A stretch of 8,701 bases of DNA, from the NCBI GenBank assembly GCA_028280675.1, contig JANQLI010000305.1:1-8701 (forward strand), given 5' to 3'. The notes under the pieces are model-generated. The model saw only the letters and a list, made by a program, of their open reading frames with translations. It made no database searches and was not told where the DNA came from. The first letter of the stretch is position 1, and every line of letters begins with the position of its first letter. Below, in pieces: positions 1 through 6,370 of this stretch. Both the position numbers and the translations under genes were made by a program. The stretch is from Alphaproteobacteria bacterium (GTDB lineage Bacteria; Pseudomonadota; Alphaproteobacteria; SMXP01).

Positions 1-209
1 TTGACTTTCCAGGGGACAAACACAAAACCGTTTATAATATGTTTTTCGTCGCCATGGATGCCGCCGATAATGGCGAGCCGTATTTGACGGATTTTGTCCG
101 GTCGAATCTCGAAGACATCATGGTGGAAACCGGTTTTGAAATGCACGATTCCTTTGATGACAAAATGATTTTCTTTAAAGGCCGTCCCGCCATCAAACCC
201 CAATCTTAA
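1..209 (+). CDS. C-terminal fragment of a probable class I SAM-dependent methyltransferase (5' truncated by window edge)
   Basis: An open frame enters from the left edge (first full codon at base 3) and ends at TAA 207-209, giving 68 visible residues. The sequence has the look of the C-terminal end of a UbiE-like class I methyltransferase: a short strand with FFVAMDAA, then EPYLTDFVRSNLEDIM, a helix leading to ETGFEMHDSF, and a final strand MIFFKGR. In this family the 'EPY..DF....L...M.E.GF' segment precedes the last beta-hairpin of the Rossmann-like fold. The SAM-binding motif lies outside the window, so the assignment rests only on the tail. The fragment is followed after 18 bases by a small gene on the same strand, probably co-transcribed. 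The methyl acceptor is unknown. Another small Rossmann-type enzyme cannot be excluded. Confidence 0.6.
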   Translation, partial: DFPGDKHKTVYNMFFVAMDAADNGEPYLTDFVRSNLEDIMVETGFEMHDSFDDKMIFFKGRPAIKPQS

Positions 210-227
210 TCTTGAGCGAGTCCAATA

Positions 228-563
228 ATGAGTGATGCACCTGACCTTGACTTTGTAAACGACCTTCCCGGCTTCAAACCAAAGAATCCACAATATTACG
301 ATGATCCTGCCATCGATCAATTAATGACCATTGTGTTGAATCTCGGGGCGGAATTATGGGTGATGCGTGACCGGCAAGCGATGATGGAAGAATTACTCGC
401 GCAAAAAGGCTGCATCACGGTGGAAGACCTCGACAAAGGGCGGCCCTCGGAAGACCTCGCCGCGCGTCTGACAGAAGAACGCCAAGAATGCATTCGGCGT
501 GTCTATGGACACTTATTTGCCGCATATGGTGGCGATAAAGCCGCTTTCAAATCAGCGTTTTAG
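228..563 (+). CDS. Small conserved-looking hypothetical protein, 111 aa, helical
   Basis: ATG at 228, stop TAG at 561-563. No strong Shine-Dalgarno is visible; the best match is GAG at 214-216. The close spacing to the upstream methyltransferase stop (18 bases) suggests coupled expression. After a short Pro/Asp-rich N-terminus, a segment around residues 24-60 (DDPAIDQLMTIVLNLGAELWVMRDRQAMMEELL) reads as an amphipathic helix pair. An acidic linker and a further charged helix with LTEERQECIRRVYGHLF follow. There is no signal peptide, no membrane segment, no Cys/His metal cluster and no catalytic motif I can name. I recall similar short 'DPA.D.LM..V..L..E....RDR....E.LL' proteins beside oxidoreductase genes in alphaproteobacteria, but cannot name the family. 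It is real by length, context and codon use; its function is unknown, and an accessory or regulatory role would be guesswork. Confidence 0.75.
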   Translation: MSDAPDLDFVNDLPGFKPKNPQYYDDPAIDQLMTIVLNLGAELWVMRDRQAMMEELLAQKGCITVEDLDKGRPSEDLAARLTEERQECIRRVYGHLFAAYGGDKAAFKSAF

Positions 564-582
564 AACCGGCCAACCCCCGCCT
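564..582. other. 19-base convergent gap without a clear terminator
   Basis: This separates the stop of the small plus-strand gene (561-563) from the stop of the SDR on the minus strand (583-585). No GC stem followed by a T run is visible in the gap. A T6 run (595-600, just inside the SDR end) has only a weak ATG/CAT stem around it, and CCCCCGCC (574-581) pairs only imperfectly with GGCGCGGGG downstream. Transcripts from both sides probably overlap here. Confidence 0.4.
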
Positions 583-1344
583 CTATCTGATATGTTTTTT
601 CATCATGGTGTCATAAAGGCGCGGGGCAAAACGCGCTAATATCCAACTGAGGCGCGCGACCAGCCCCACCAAAATACGCGGTTTGCGTTTTTCATATCCG
701 GCAATGATGGCCTCGGCCGCCTTGCGCGGCGTCATATAATCAACCCCATCGGATGCCGAGCCTGGCCGCGAGAGCCCCTCCTTGTTGGGATGCGGTTTAT
801 CAAGGTTCGTCGCCACAAACGACGGTGAAGCAATCACACACGCAACCCCATAAGCTTTCTCTTCCACCTGCAGAGATTTCATAAAGCCTTCTACGGCGTG
901 TTTGCTCGCGCTGTAAGCCGTCCGCTGCACAAGCGGAGCAAACCCCGCGACCGATGACATCGCAAGGTGCACGCCCTTGGCCGCCCGCACAGCAGGCAGA
1001 AGATGTTTCGCAACATGTAACATCGTGAGGTAATTGATCTCCATCACACGTTTGTGCGCCGCAAGATCACTCTTGGCAAAGAGGCCGATATGCGTCACCC
1101 CGGCATTGTAGATCACCAGATCAATGGCCGGATATTTGTCAATAAGAGACTGGCATAATGACTGTGTTGCCAATGCATCGGTAAGATCGCAGGCATAGAC
1201 GTCAGTATTGTCGCACGCAAGCGCAGATAATGTCTCGGACGGCAAATCGATGAGCACCACATACCATGCTTTGTCACGAAGTACCTGACAAAGCGCTTGC
1301 CCGATGCCGCCTGCTCCTCCGGTGATGACGGCAACTTTGCTCAT
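583..1344 (-). CDS. Classical short-chain dehydrogenase/reductase (SDR), 253 aa
   Basis: A cytoplasmic NAD(P)(H)-dependent oxidoreductase of the classical SDR family. Numbered from MSKVAV, it has the cofactor glycine motif TGGAGGIG (8-15), an acidic residue after beta-2 (D33 in LIDLPS), the NAG motif (80-82), the active-site Asn in MEIN (N104), the catalytic Ser in MSSVAG (S130/S131) and YSASK (Y144, K148). All four tetrad residues are present. D33 favours NAD(H) over NADP(H), though this is only suggestive. The C-terminal tail (about 222-253, VGLVARLSWILARFAPRLYD) is hydrophobic and basic, as in SDRs acting on lipid-like substrates, and could touch the membrane. The ATG at 1344 overlaps the upstream epimerase stop (ATGA, 1341-1344) and has AAGGGG 6-7 bases upstream. 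A GTG seven codons further upstream is possible but less likely. This is the last gene of the four-gene minus-strand operon. The substrate is unknown. Confidence 0.93.
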   Translation of the reverse strand: MSKVAVITGGAGGIGQALCQVLRDKAWYVVLIDLPSETLSALACDNTDVYACDLTDALATQSLCQSLIDKYPAIDLVIYNAGVTHIGLFAKSDLAAHKRVMEINYLTMLHVAKHLLPAVRAAKGVHLAMSSVAGFAPLVQRTAYSASKHAVEGFMKSLQVEEKAYGVACVIASPSFVATNLDKPHPNKEGLSRPGSASDGVDYMTPRKAAEAIIAGYEKRKPRILVGLVARLSWILARFAPRLYDTMMKKHIR

Positions 1345-2279
1345 GTGCGCGCCCCTTCCCACCACAAGGCAAACGTTTCCGCGCTGGTTTTTTCCGGTAC
1401 ATAGCCAAAAACATTTTTAAGCTTTGTGTTATCCAAAACCGGGCGATATTGGAGAAAGCGCACCTGCTCCGGACCATAGCGGCTGAGACCCAAGGGTTTA
1501 GCTACACGCAACGCCGTTTTGATCAGCCCAGCAGGCAGTGTCATCACGCTTTTGTTCATCATCGCGGCAAGGTCCGCAACCGGAAGCGCCCCATCGCCTG
1601 CCACATTATAAATGCCGGACGGACTATCAAGGCTGGCGTATGTGAGAATACGCGCAAGGTCTTGCGTCCAAATAAAGACAAAGGCGCCCTCACTGCCAGC
1701 AATGCGTAATAAACGCTTTTGTTTGAACAACGCTGTGATTTGATTATCGACGCCTGCGTCCAACACTGTGCCCACACGCAAGATCACTTGCGTCAGCCTT
1801 GGATGTTCTATGCGCGCTTTTGCGAGCATCTCCTCCACCAGACGCTTATGATAGGAATAAGCAAATTCCATATTCCCGCGAATGGGATGTTCTTCCGTAA
1901 GCGGATCACAATTTTCCGGATGATAGCCGTAGGCCGCACCGGATGATGTCACCACAAGACGCTCAACATCATGTGTCAAACAGGCATCCAGGACATTTTG
2001 CGTGCCATTCACATCGACATCATACGCAAAGTCACGTGTCGACTCTTTGTCCGGTGTGACAATTGACGCGAGATGCACCACCACATCCGGTTTCGCATCC
2101 CCGATAATGCGCCCGATATCATCCCCGCGCACATCCATCATCGCGAACGAGGCGTTTCGCGGCAATGCGGGTGGCGGGCGAATATCGGTCGCCGTGACAG
2201 CATGATCCGTATCCGCAAGCTCTTGTAGAAAAGCTTGCCCGACCATGCCCGTAGCACCGGTAATCAAAATGCGCGTCAT
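1341..2279 (-). CDS. NAD-dependent epimerase/dehydratase-like extended SDR, 312 aa
   Basis: A Rossmann-fold oxidoreductase of the extended SDR (epimerase/dehydratase) type. From MTRILITG the protein shows TGATGMVG (7-14, GxxGxxG nucleotide-binding loop), an acidic residue after beta-2 (D32 in TDIRPP, favouring NAD), DVRGDD (49-54, the adenine-contacting Asp), VVHLAS (67-72), TSSGAAYG (111-118, catalytic Ser region) and YSYHK (141-145, catalytic Tyr and Lys). The length is normal for the family. The start is ATG at 2279, sharing bases with the stop of the upstream carrier gene (ATGA, 2276-2279). The frame stays open upstream to 2513, but that extension is antisense-like and lacks family character, so it was trimmed. 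The family acts on nucleotide sugars but also on sterols, flavonoids and other hydroxy/keto compounds. With no sugar genes nearby, a non-sugar substrate is my inference. Confidence 0.92.
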   Translation of the reverse strand: MTRILITGATGMVGQAFLQELADTDHAVTATDIRPPPALPRNASFAMMDVRGDDIGRIIGDAKPDVVVHLASIVTPDKESTRDFAYDVDVNGTQNVLDACLTHDVERLVVTSSGAAYGYHPENCDPLTEEHPIRGNMEFAYSYHKRLVEEMLAKARIEHPRLTQVILRVGTVLDAGVDNQITALFKQKRLLRIAGSEGAFVFIWTQDLARILTYASLDSPSGIYNVAGDGALPVADLAAMMNKSVMTLPAGLIKTALRVAKPLGLSRYGPEQVRFLQYRPVLDNTKLKNVFGYVPEKTSAETFALWWEGART

Positions 2280-3178
2280 GCCACAGTTTCCCGCTTCGAT
2301 AAGTAAAGCGCAAGGGCAATCCCAGAAATCACATGCCAGACGCCCCAAAAGGCCGCCGCTAACGCCATACCCCCCAAACCGCCAAAGAAGCTGAAAATCA
2401 GCACAAGACTCAGCCCAGAATTTTGAATGCCGGTTTCGATGGTGACGGCACGCCGGTCTGCTATGTTGAGCGCAAAGAGCGTCGCCAAACCAAAGCCACC
2501 CAGCAATGCACATGCATTATGCACCATGACCAATCCCGCAATGGTGCTAAAATAATGAAGGAACAATTGCCAGTTCATGGCCAGCGCAATAATGACAAAT
2601 CCAATAAAGATGATTTGTGACAGGGCTTGCATTGGGCGGCGCAAGCGGTTTGCAAGATCGGGAAAACGATTATTCACAAAGATGCCGAGCGTTAAAGGCA
2701 GCGCCAGCATAAACGTGATGGTGACGAAGACGGAAACGGGGTCTATTGACATCTCGCGGAGCAAACTGCGTGTTGGCTCATACAATCCGCCCCAAAAGGC
2801 AAAATTCAGCGGGGTGAGAAACACCGCTCCTACCGTCGCAAAAGCGGTCATGGACACAGACAGCGCCGTGTTACCATTGGCGCGGTGGGTGATGTAATTC
2901 GAAATGATTCCCCCTGGACACGCACCCACAAGAATCAAACCAAGGGCGATCGAGGCGTGGGGCGCAGTGAAGATGACCAAGAGAAAGGTGAGCACAGGCA
3001 GCAAAACAAATTGCGAGATCAAACCTACAATCAAGGGCTTCGGCGATTTCACGAAAGCGTAAAAATCTGCAAGGCGCAGATCAAGCGCGATCGAAAAAAT
3101 CAGTACGGCGAGAATGGCATTCAAGGCCCGCAACCCGGCAGGACTGAAATTCAATATGACGCTATCAATCCCGGTCAC
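2276..3178 (-). CDS. BASS-family (bile acid:sodium symporter-like) membrane carrier, 300 aa
   Basis: An integral inner-membrane carrier of about nine to ten hydrophobic segments, at the usual length of bacterial BASS/SBF proteins. Two family landmarks are visible: GACPGGIISNYITHRANGNT (about 85-104, the first broken-helix region with its conserved CPGG and Asn residues) and TIETGIQNSGLSL (246-258). In characterised homologues the latter's Glu and Gln line the Na+ and substrate site (here E248, Q252, N253). Hydrophobic stretches lie near 16-34, 48-70, 76-92, 105-127, 149-168, 187-204, 211-234, 254-266 and 270-293. The start is GTG at 3178, overlapping the monooxygenase stop (GTGA, 3175-3178), with only a weak G-rich ribosome site upstream, so translational coupling is likely. 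The family imports organic anions (bile acids, pantoate, keto acids) with Na+. The substrate here is unknown but probably feeds the oxidoreductases of the same operon. Confidence 0.93.
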   Translation of the reverse strand: MTGIDSVILNFSPAGLRALNAILAVLIFSIALDLRLADFYAFVKSPKPLIVGLISQFVLLPVLTFLLVIFTAPHASIALGLILVGACPGGIISNYITHRANGNTALSVSMTAFATVGAVFLTPLNFAFWGGLYEPTRSLLREMSIDPVSVFVTITFMLALPLTLGIFVNNRFPDLANRLRRPMQALSQIIFIGFVIIALAMNWQLFLHYFSTIAGLVMVHNACALLGGFGLATLFALNIADRRAVTIETGIQNSGLSLVLIFSFFGGLGGMALAAAFWGVWHVISGIALALYLSKRETVA

Positions 3179-4494
3179 GCCGCCCCGCGCAACGTCTCAA
3201 TCACTCTATGGACTTCACGTAAATAGGTTGTCTTATCCACATAATAGGCCATACGCGCTAATTTCAGATAGTTCATACCGCCATCGGCGCGGCGAAACGC
3301 GCCTGCTTTTTCCTGCGCAATCTCCTGCACCGCATCCGTCCCAAGGGCCTTGATATAGCGCGCGACCATTTCAGCTTGATCATGCCGCCCGTGCCAACCA
3401 AGACCGGTCGCTTCCACCATGCCCATAAGGTAAAGATCATCACGTGTAGGATGCATGCAATTTAAAAAGAGATGCGGCGCATCCCCTTGCCAGTTAAGCA
3501 GCGCTTGATCGATAAAAGGATAATGCAGCTTATAACCCGTCGCCGCGAGAACAAGGTCATACTCTCCTGATGCGCCATCTTTGAAATGCACTGTCTTACC
3601 GTCAAAGCGATCCACGTCCGCACGCACATTGATGTCGCCGTGGCCTGCATGAAACAGAATCAGTGAATTCACAATTGGATGCGATTCATAAAGTTTATAA
3701 TCAGGTTTGGGAAAACCGTATTTTTGCGGATTTCCGACAAACCAACTGAGAATCACTTGATCCACAGTGCGTTTCAGCCACATGGGCAAACGCACCGCCC
3801 CACCCACCGTATCGGCTGGTTTGCCGAACACGTATTTTGGCACAAAATAATATCCGCGCCGTAAGGAGATATCGCAACGCGTCCCGTGATGAATCGCATC
3901 CACCGCAATATCGCACCCAGAATTGCCTGCGCCAATAATCAGCACGCGCTTTCCGGTTAATTGTTGCGGCAAGCGATAGGCAGAAGAATGGATCAATTCA
4001 CCCGTAAAATGCCCATTGAATGTCGGCATGTTCGGTTCAGACAACGTGCCATTCGCGATCAGAATCCCTTTAAAGTGCCCCGTGTATTCACCCCCTTCTG
4101 GATCACGCCAGACTAACGTCCAACCCTCACCCGATGCGCCCTTCGGTTCGGCCTTGATGACTTCGGCGCGAAATTGATAATGCCTGTGCAAATCGAAATG
4201 ATCTGCAAAGGCATGAAAATACGCTTTAACCTCATGGTGCGAAGGATATTCCGCCACATTCTCCGCCATCGGAAAATCAGCAAATTCGGTCATACGCTTT
4301 GAGGAAATCAAATGGGCCGTCTCATACATTGTGGAACGCGGGCCATCGATATCCCACAAGCCGCCGACATCTTTGTGCATCTCAAAGCCGCGAAAAGGAA
4401 TGCCAAGCTCACGGAACACTTTCGCCGTCGCAAGACCCATCGGCCCCGCGCCGATTATGGCGTATTGATCTGCAGTCTCCTCAGCCCGGTTCAA
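3175..4494 (-). CDS. Flavin-containing monooxygenase-like FAD/NADPH oxidoreductase, 439 aa (first gene of the minus-strand operon)
   Basis: Class B flavoprotein monooxygenase type: FAD and NADPH would be used to insert one oxygen into an N-, S- or carbonyl-containing substrate. Numbered from the TTG start it shows the FAD dinucleotide fold GAGPMG (15-20), the acidic end of beta-2 followed by VGGLWD (E38, 43-48), the FMO fingerprint FTGELIHSSAY (163-173, FxGxxxHxxxY/F), the NADPH motif GAGNSG (188-193) and the distal ATGY (318-321). There is no signal peptide. The frame also opens at a GTG at 4542 (16 residues longer, 455 aa). I chose TTG 4494 because GGGGAG stands 9 bases upstream of it, whereas the GTG has no visible ribosome site; this choice is uncertain. 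The stop (TGA 3175-3177) overlaps the carrier's GTG. The length, shorter than typical Baeyer-Villiger enzymes of about 500+ residues, fits bacterial FMOs. The substrate is unknown. Confidence 0.92.
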   Translation of the reverse strand: MNRAEETADQYAIIGAGPMGLATAKVFRELGIPFRGFEMHKDVGGLWDIDGPRSTMYETAHLISSKRMTEFADFPMAENVAEYPSHHEVKAYFHAFADHFDLHRHYQFRAEVIKAEPKGASGEGWTLVWRDPEGGEYTGHFKGILIANGTLSEPNMPTFNGHFTGELIHSSAYRLPQQLTGKRVLIIGAGNSGCDIAVDAIHHGTRCDISLRRGYYFVPKYVFGKPADTVGGAVRLPMWLKRTVDQVILSWFVGNPQKYGFPKPDYKLYESHPIVNSLILFHAGHGDINVRADVDRFDGKTVHFKDGASGEYDLVLAATGYKLHYPFIDQALLNWQGDAPHLFLNCMHPTRDDLYLMGMVEATGLGWHGRHDQAEMVARYIKALGTDAVQEIAQEKAGAFRRADGGMNYLKLARMAYYVDKTTYLREVHRVIETLRGAA

Positions 4495-4583
4495 CCCTGT
4501 TTTCTCCCCAGATAAGACGCCGCAAGTGTATCGCGCCGACACCAGATGTCACACATTATTTTTGCCGCCACACGTCAATTAAG

Positions 4584-4619
4584 CGTCTGTTTCACTTGCC
4601 AAAATAGGTTCTGCAGACG
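4584..4619. repeat. Perfect 6-bp inverted repeat CGTCTG...CAGACG with 24-base spacer
   Basis: CGTCTG at 4584-4589 and CAGACG at 4614-4619 are exact reverse complements. Their centres are 30 bases apart, about three helical turns, on the two sides of the A/T-containing stretch between the divergent promoters. This could be a pair of half-sites for a regulator. At six bases per arm, chance occurrence in a region this long is quite possible. Confidence 0.25.
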
Positions 4620-4656
4620 GGTTGACTTCTCCCCCGACATCGCCTTTGTTAGTCAG

Positions 4657-4670
4657 TCTCAGCCATGAGA
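4657..4670. repeat. Short dyad TCTCA-GCCA-TGAGA
   Basis: TCTCA (4657-4661) and TGAGA (4666-4670) form a perfect 5-bp palindrome around a 4-base centre, about 40 bases upstream of the amidohydrolase ribosome site. It may be a small operator or a weak hairpin in the 5' leader, or chance; no known operator consensus is recognised. Confidence 0.22.
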
Positions 4671-4710
4671 AACGCACATTTATAGCGGCAGACACGATAC
4701 AGCGCTTATG

Positions 4711-4718
4711 AGGAGGTG
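4711..4718 (+). promoter_or_regulatory. Near-perfect Shine-Dalgarno that decides a TTG start
   Basis: AGGAGGTG matches the anti-Shine-Dalgarno over eight consecutive bases and is followed 7 bases after AGGAGG by TTG at 4724. No ATG or GTG is better placed, and the signal peptide begins directly at this TTG, so the unusual start is well supported. Confidence 0.85.
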
Positions 4719-4723
4719 CTCTT

Positions 4724-6370
4724 TTGAAACCCATTCTTCGCATTCTGATCTTAGTCCTCATCTCACCCTGCCTCAGTCCAGCCGCCTTTGCCGAACGCCC
4801 GCGCATTTATGCGATTACGGATGTGCGTATCGTCACCGCCCCCGGTCAAGTCATTGATCAGGGGAGCATTGTCTTGCGTGACGGCTTAATCGAAGCGGTC
4901 GGCGCTGGCATCACGATTCCCCCCGATGCAGACATCATCGCAGGTGAAGAGAACTGGACCGTCTACCCCGCCTTTATCGATGCGGCGGCACAATGGGCCA
5001 GTGAAGACGAATCAAGCAGCCGCCCATCGTCACGCGGAGGAGACAGCGCCCGCCCCGGTTCGCCGCATGAGCTTAAAGCTGTGCATCCCGAAACGGCCAT
5101 TATCGATAAAATCGATACGGCGAACGAGAATATCACGAAACCGCGCGACCTTGGATTTGGTGTTGCGCAATACTTGCCGGAGAAAGGTGTGTTTCGTGGA
5201 CACGCGGCCATCCTGGCTTTACGCGAAGGGCCTGCCGCCGCATTGGTGTTACAGGACCGTGCAGCGCAAGTGGTGATGCTGGAATCGAGTTCCTTTATGG
5301 CGCGGCAATATCCGTCCTCGAAAATCGGCGCCATGGCAACGGTCCGGCAATCCTTGCTGGATGCAGAGCGCATGGTCGAATGGAAAACCCGCTATGAGTC
5401 AAACCCTAAAGGCATGCAACGCCCCGAATTTCGCTCCTCCGATGAAGCCCTGATGAACGTCGTGCAACGAGAGACACCGGTGATTTTTGTCTCGAACGCC
5501 GCTCTTGATCCCAGCCGTTTTGGCGGCCTTGCAAAAGAATTTAATGTCAAAGCGATGACAGTGGCGCAAGGGCTTCACAACAAAGTGGGGGATCTTGCAA
5601 CGGCAGAAATGCCGATTCTTCTGCCATTGGCCATGCCGGAAAAACCCGAACTTGACACCGATGATGACGCACGCGAAGTGAGTCTGGAAACAATGCAAGC
5701 CTATATCAATGCAGCGCACGTTCCGTCCGATCTCGCCAAAGCCAATATTGACTTTGCCTTTGTCACCTACGGCATGAAAAGCATTCGCGATGTGCCAGAA
5801 AATTTGCAAATGATTATCGAGAAAGGTTTAAGCGAGGATCAAACCCTTGCCGCCCTGACCACCACACCAGCAGCGTTGCTCGGCCTTGAAAACGTGCTCG
5901 GCACTTTAGAGGCTGGCAAAATCGCCAACCTGATCATGGTTGACGGCGATCTGTTTGTGAAAAAACCGGCCTTCAAACATATCTTCGTCGATGGCTATCA
6001 CGAAGAGATCAAAGAGGAAGACACAAAAGGCGATCCGAACGCGGTTGTTGATCCGCGCGGCACCTGGGAAGTGAGCAGCGAGGTGATGGGCCGCAGCAGC
6101 GAGTCAACGTGGACTATTGAGGGCAGTGACGATGCATGGTCGGGCTATAGCGAAAGCGAACGCGCGGGGAAAAGCGATTTTGACAGTGTGGAACTTGTTG
6201 GCAATGCCCTTACCGTCACGCGCAGCTCGCCGAATGGCGATATGGACATTACCGTTATTATTGAAGAGGATAAATTCGAGGGGGATACAGAACTCGAATC
6301 GCCGCGCGGTTCGGTTAAAATGTCTGTCGAAGGACGGCGACTCTCCGGGCCAGAAGGAGAAGAGCAATGA
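4724..6370 (+). CDS. Exported amidohydrolase-superfamily protein with degenerate metal site, 548 aa
   Basis: Signal peptide at 1-23 (basic MKPILR, hydrophobic core, cleavage after AFA), so a periplasmic or exported protein. Residues about 29-85 have the small beta-domain and strand 1 of imidazolonepropionase-like amidohydrolases (ITDVRIVTAPGQVIDQGSIVLRDGLIEAVG, then VYPAFID). The C-terminal signature TTTPAALLGLENVLGTLEAGKIANLIMVDGD is at 379-409. However, the metal-binding HxH that should follow FID is A88-A89-Q90, the later VHA-type histidine is S257 (FVSN), and no Asp stands where SDD would be (IDFAFVTYG, 342-350). It therefore looks non-hydrolytic, or uses a different chemistry. A Ser/Arg/Gly-rich insert lies at about 93-115. 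From about 446 a beta-rich domain (RGTWEVSSEVMGR... to SVKMSVEGRRLSG) resembles the C-terminal barrel appended to some secreted hydrolases. The TTG start is supported by AGGAGGTG. The stop overlaps the next gene by 4 bases, suggesting co-production. No frameshift is seen, so it is not a decaying pseudogene. Confidence 0.88.
   Translation: MKPILRILILVLISPCLSPAAFAERPRIYAITDVRIVTAPGQVIDQGSIVLRDGLIEAVGAGITIPPDADIIAGEENWTVYPAFIDAAAQWASEDESSSRPSSRGGDSARPGSPHELKAVHPETAIIDKIDTANENITKPRDLGFGVAQYLPEKGVFRGHAAILALREGPAAALVLQDRAAQVVMLESSSFMARQYPSSKIGAMATVRQSLLDAERMVEWKTRYESNPKGMQRPEFRSSDEALMNVVQRETPVIFVSNAALDPSRFGGLAKEFNVKAMTVAQGLHNKVGDLATAEMPILLPLAMPEKPELDTDDDAREVSLETMQAYINAAHVPSDLAKANIDFAFVTYGMKSIRDVPENLQMIIEKGLSEDQTLAALTTTPAALLGLENVLGTLEAGKIANLIMVDGDLFVKKPAFKHIFVDGYHEEIKEEDTKGDPNAVVDPRGTWEVSSEVMGRSSESTWTIEGSDDAWSGYSESERAGKSDFDSVELVGNALTVTRSSPNGDMDITVIIEEDKFEGDTELESPRGSVKMSVEGRRLSGPEGEEQ
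6354..6359 (+). promoter_or_regulatory. Ribosome binding site of the second amidohydrolase, inside the end of the first
   Basis: AAGGAG lies 7 bases upstream of ATG 6367, within the last codons of the preceding gene. It favours ATG 6367 over the in-frame ATG at 6385, and shows that re-initiation at the ATGA overlap (6367-6370) has its own ribosome site. Confidence 0.7.

Larger units (their letters stand above)
4495..4723. promoter_or_regulatory. Divergent intergenic region holding the promoters of both the minus-strand operon and the amidohydrolase pair
   Basis: This is the only long non-coding stretch in the window and lies between two divergently read units, so both promoters should be here. 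On the plus strand, TTGACT (4622-4627) is a good -35 element, but the hexamer 17 bases further on (TTTGTT, 4645-4650) is a poor -10; TATAGC near 4681 is an alternative -10 without a good -35. On the minus strand, TTGACG (4578 down to 4573) is a -35 candidate with an A/T-rich stretch after it but no well-spaced -10. Neither promoter can be fixed from sequence alone. If the longer GTG start of the monooxygenase is used, the region shrinks to 4543-4723. Two short inverted repeats inside it are listed separately. Confidence 0.5.

Noticed and set aside
564..640. Rho-independent terminator around CCCCCGCC and the T6 run
   Set aside because: The possible stem partners are imperfect, the loop is over 30 bases and the T run is inside the loop, not after the stem.
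1345..1365. Seven-codon N-terminal extension of the SDR starting at GTG 1365
   Set aside because: The ATG at 1344 begins directly before the Rossmann strand, forms the usual ATGA overlap and has AAGGGG upstream; the extension contains that ribosome site.
2280..2513. 78-codon N-terminal extension of the epimerase frame
   Set aside because: It lies entirely within the carrier gene in another frame, is rich in Cys/Trp/Arg, lacks any family character and precedes a perfect MTRILITGATG start.
5399..5809. 136-aa minus-strand open frame within the first amidohydrolase gene
   Set aside because: His/Phe/Cys-rich text typical of antisense frames, with no supporting signals.
4724..6370. First amidohydrolase as a decaying pseudogene, because the metal ligands are missing
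   Set aside because: The frame is intact over 548 codons with a signal peptide, a strong ribosome site and a conserved C-terminal signature. The module in the next gene shows the same type of loss, which argues for a functional non-hydrolytic variant.
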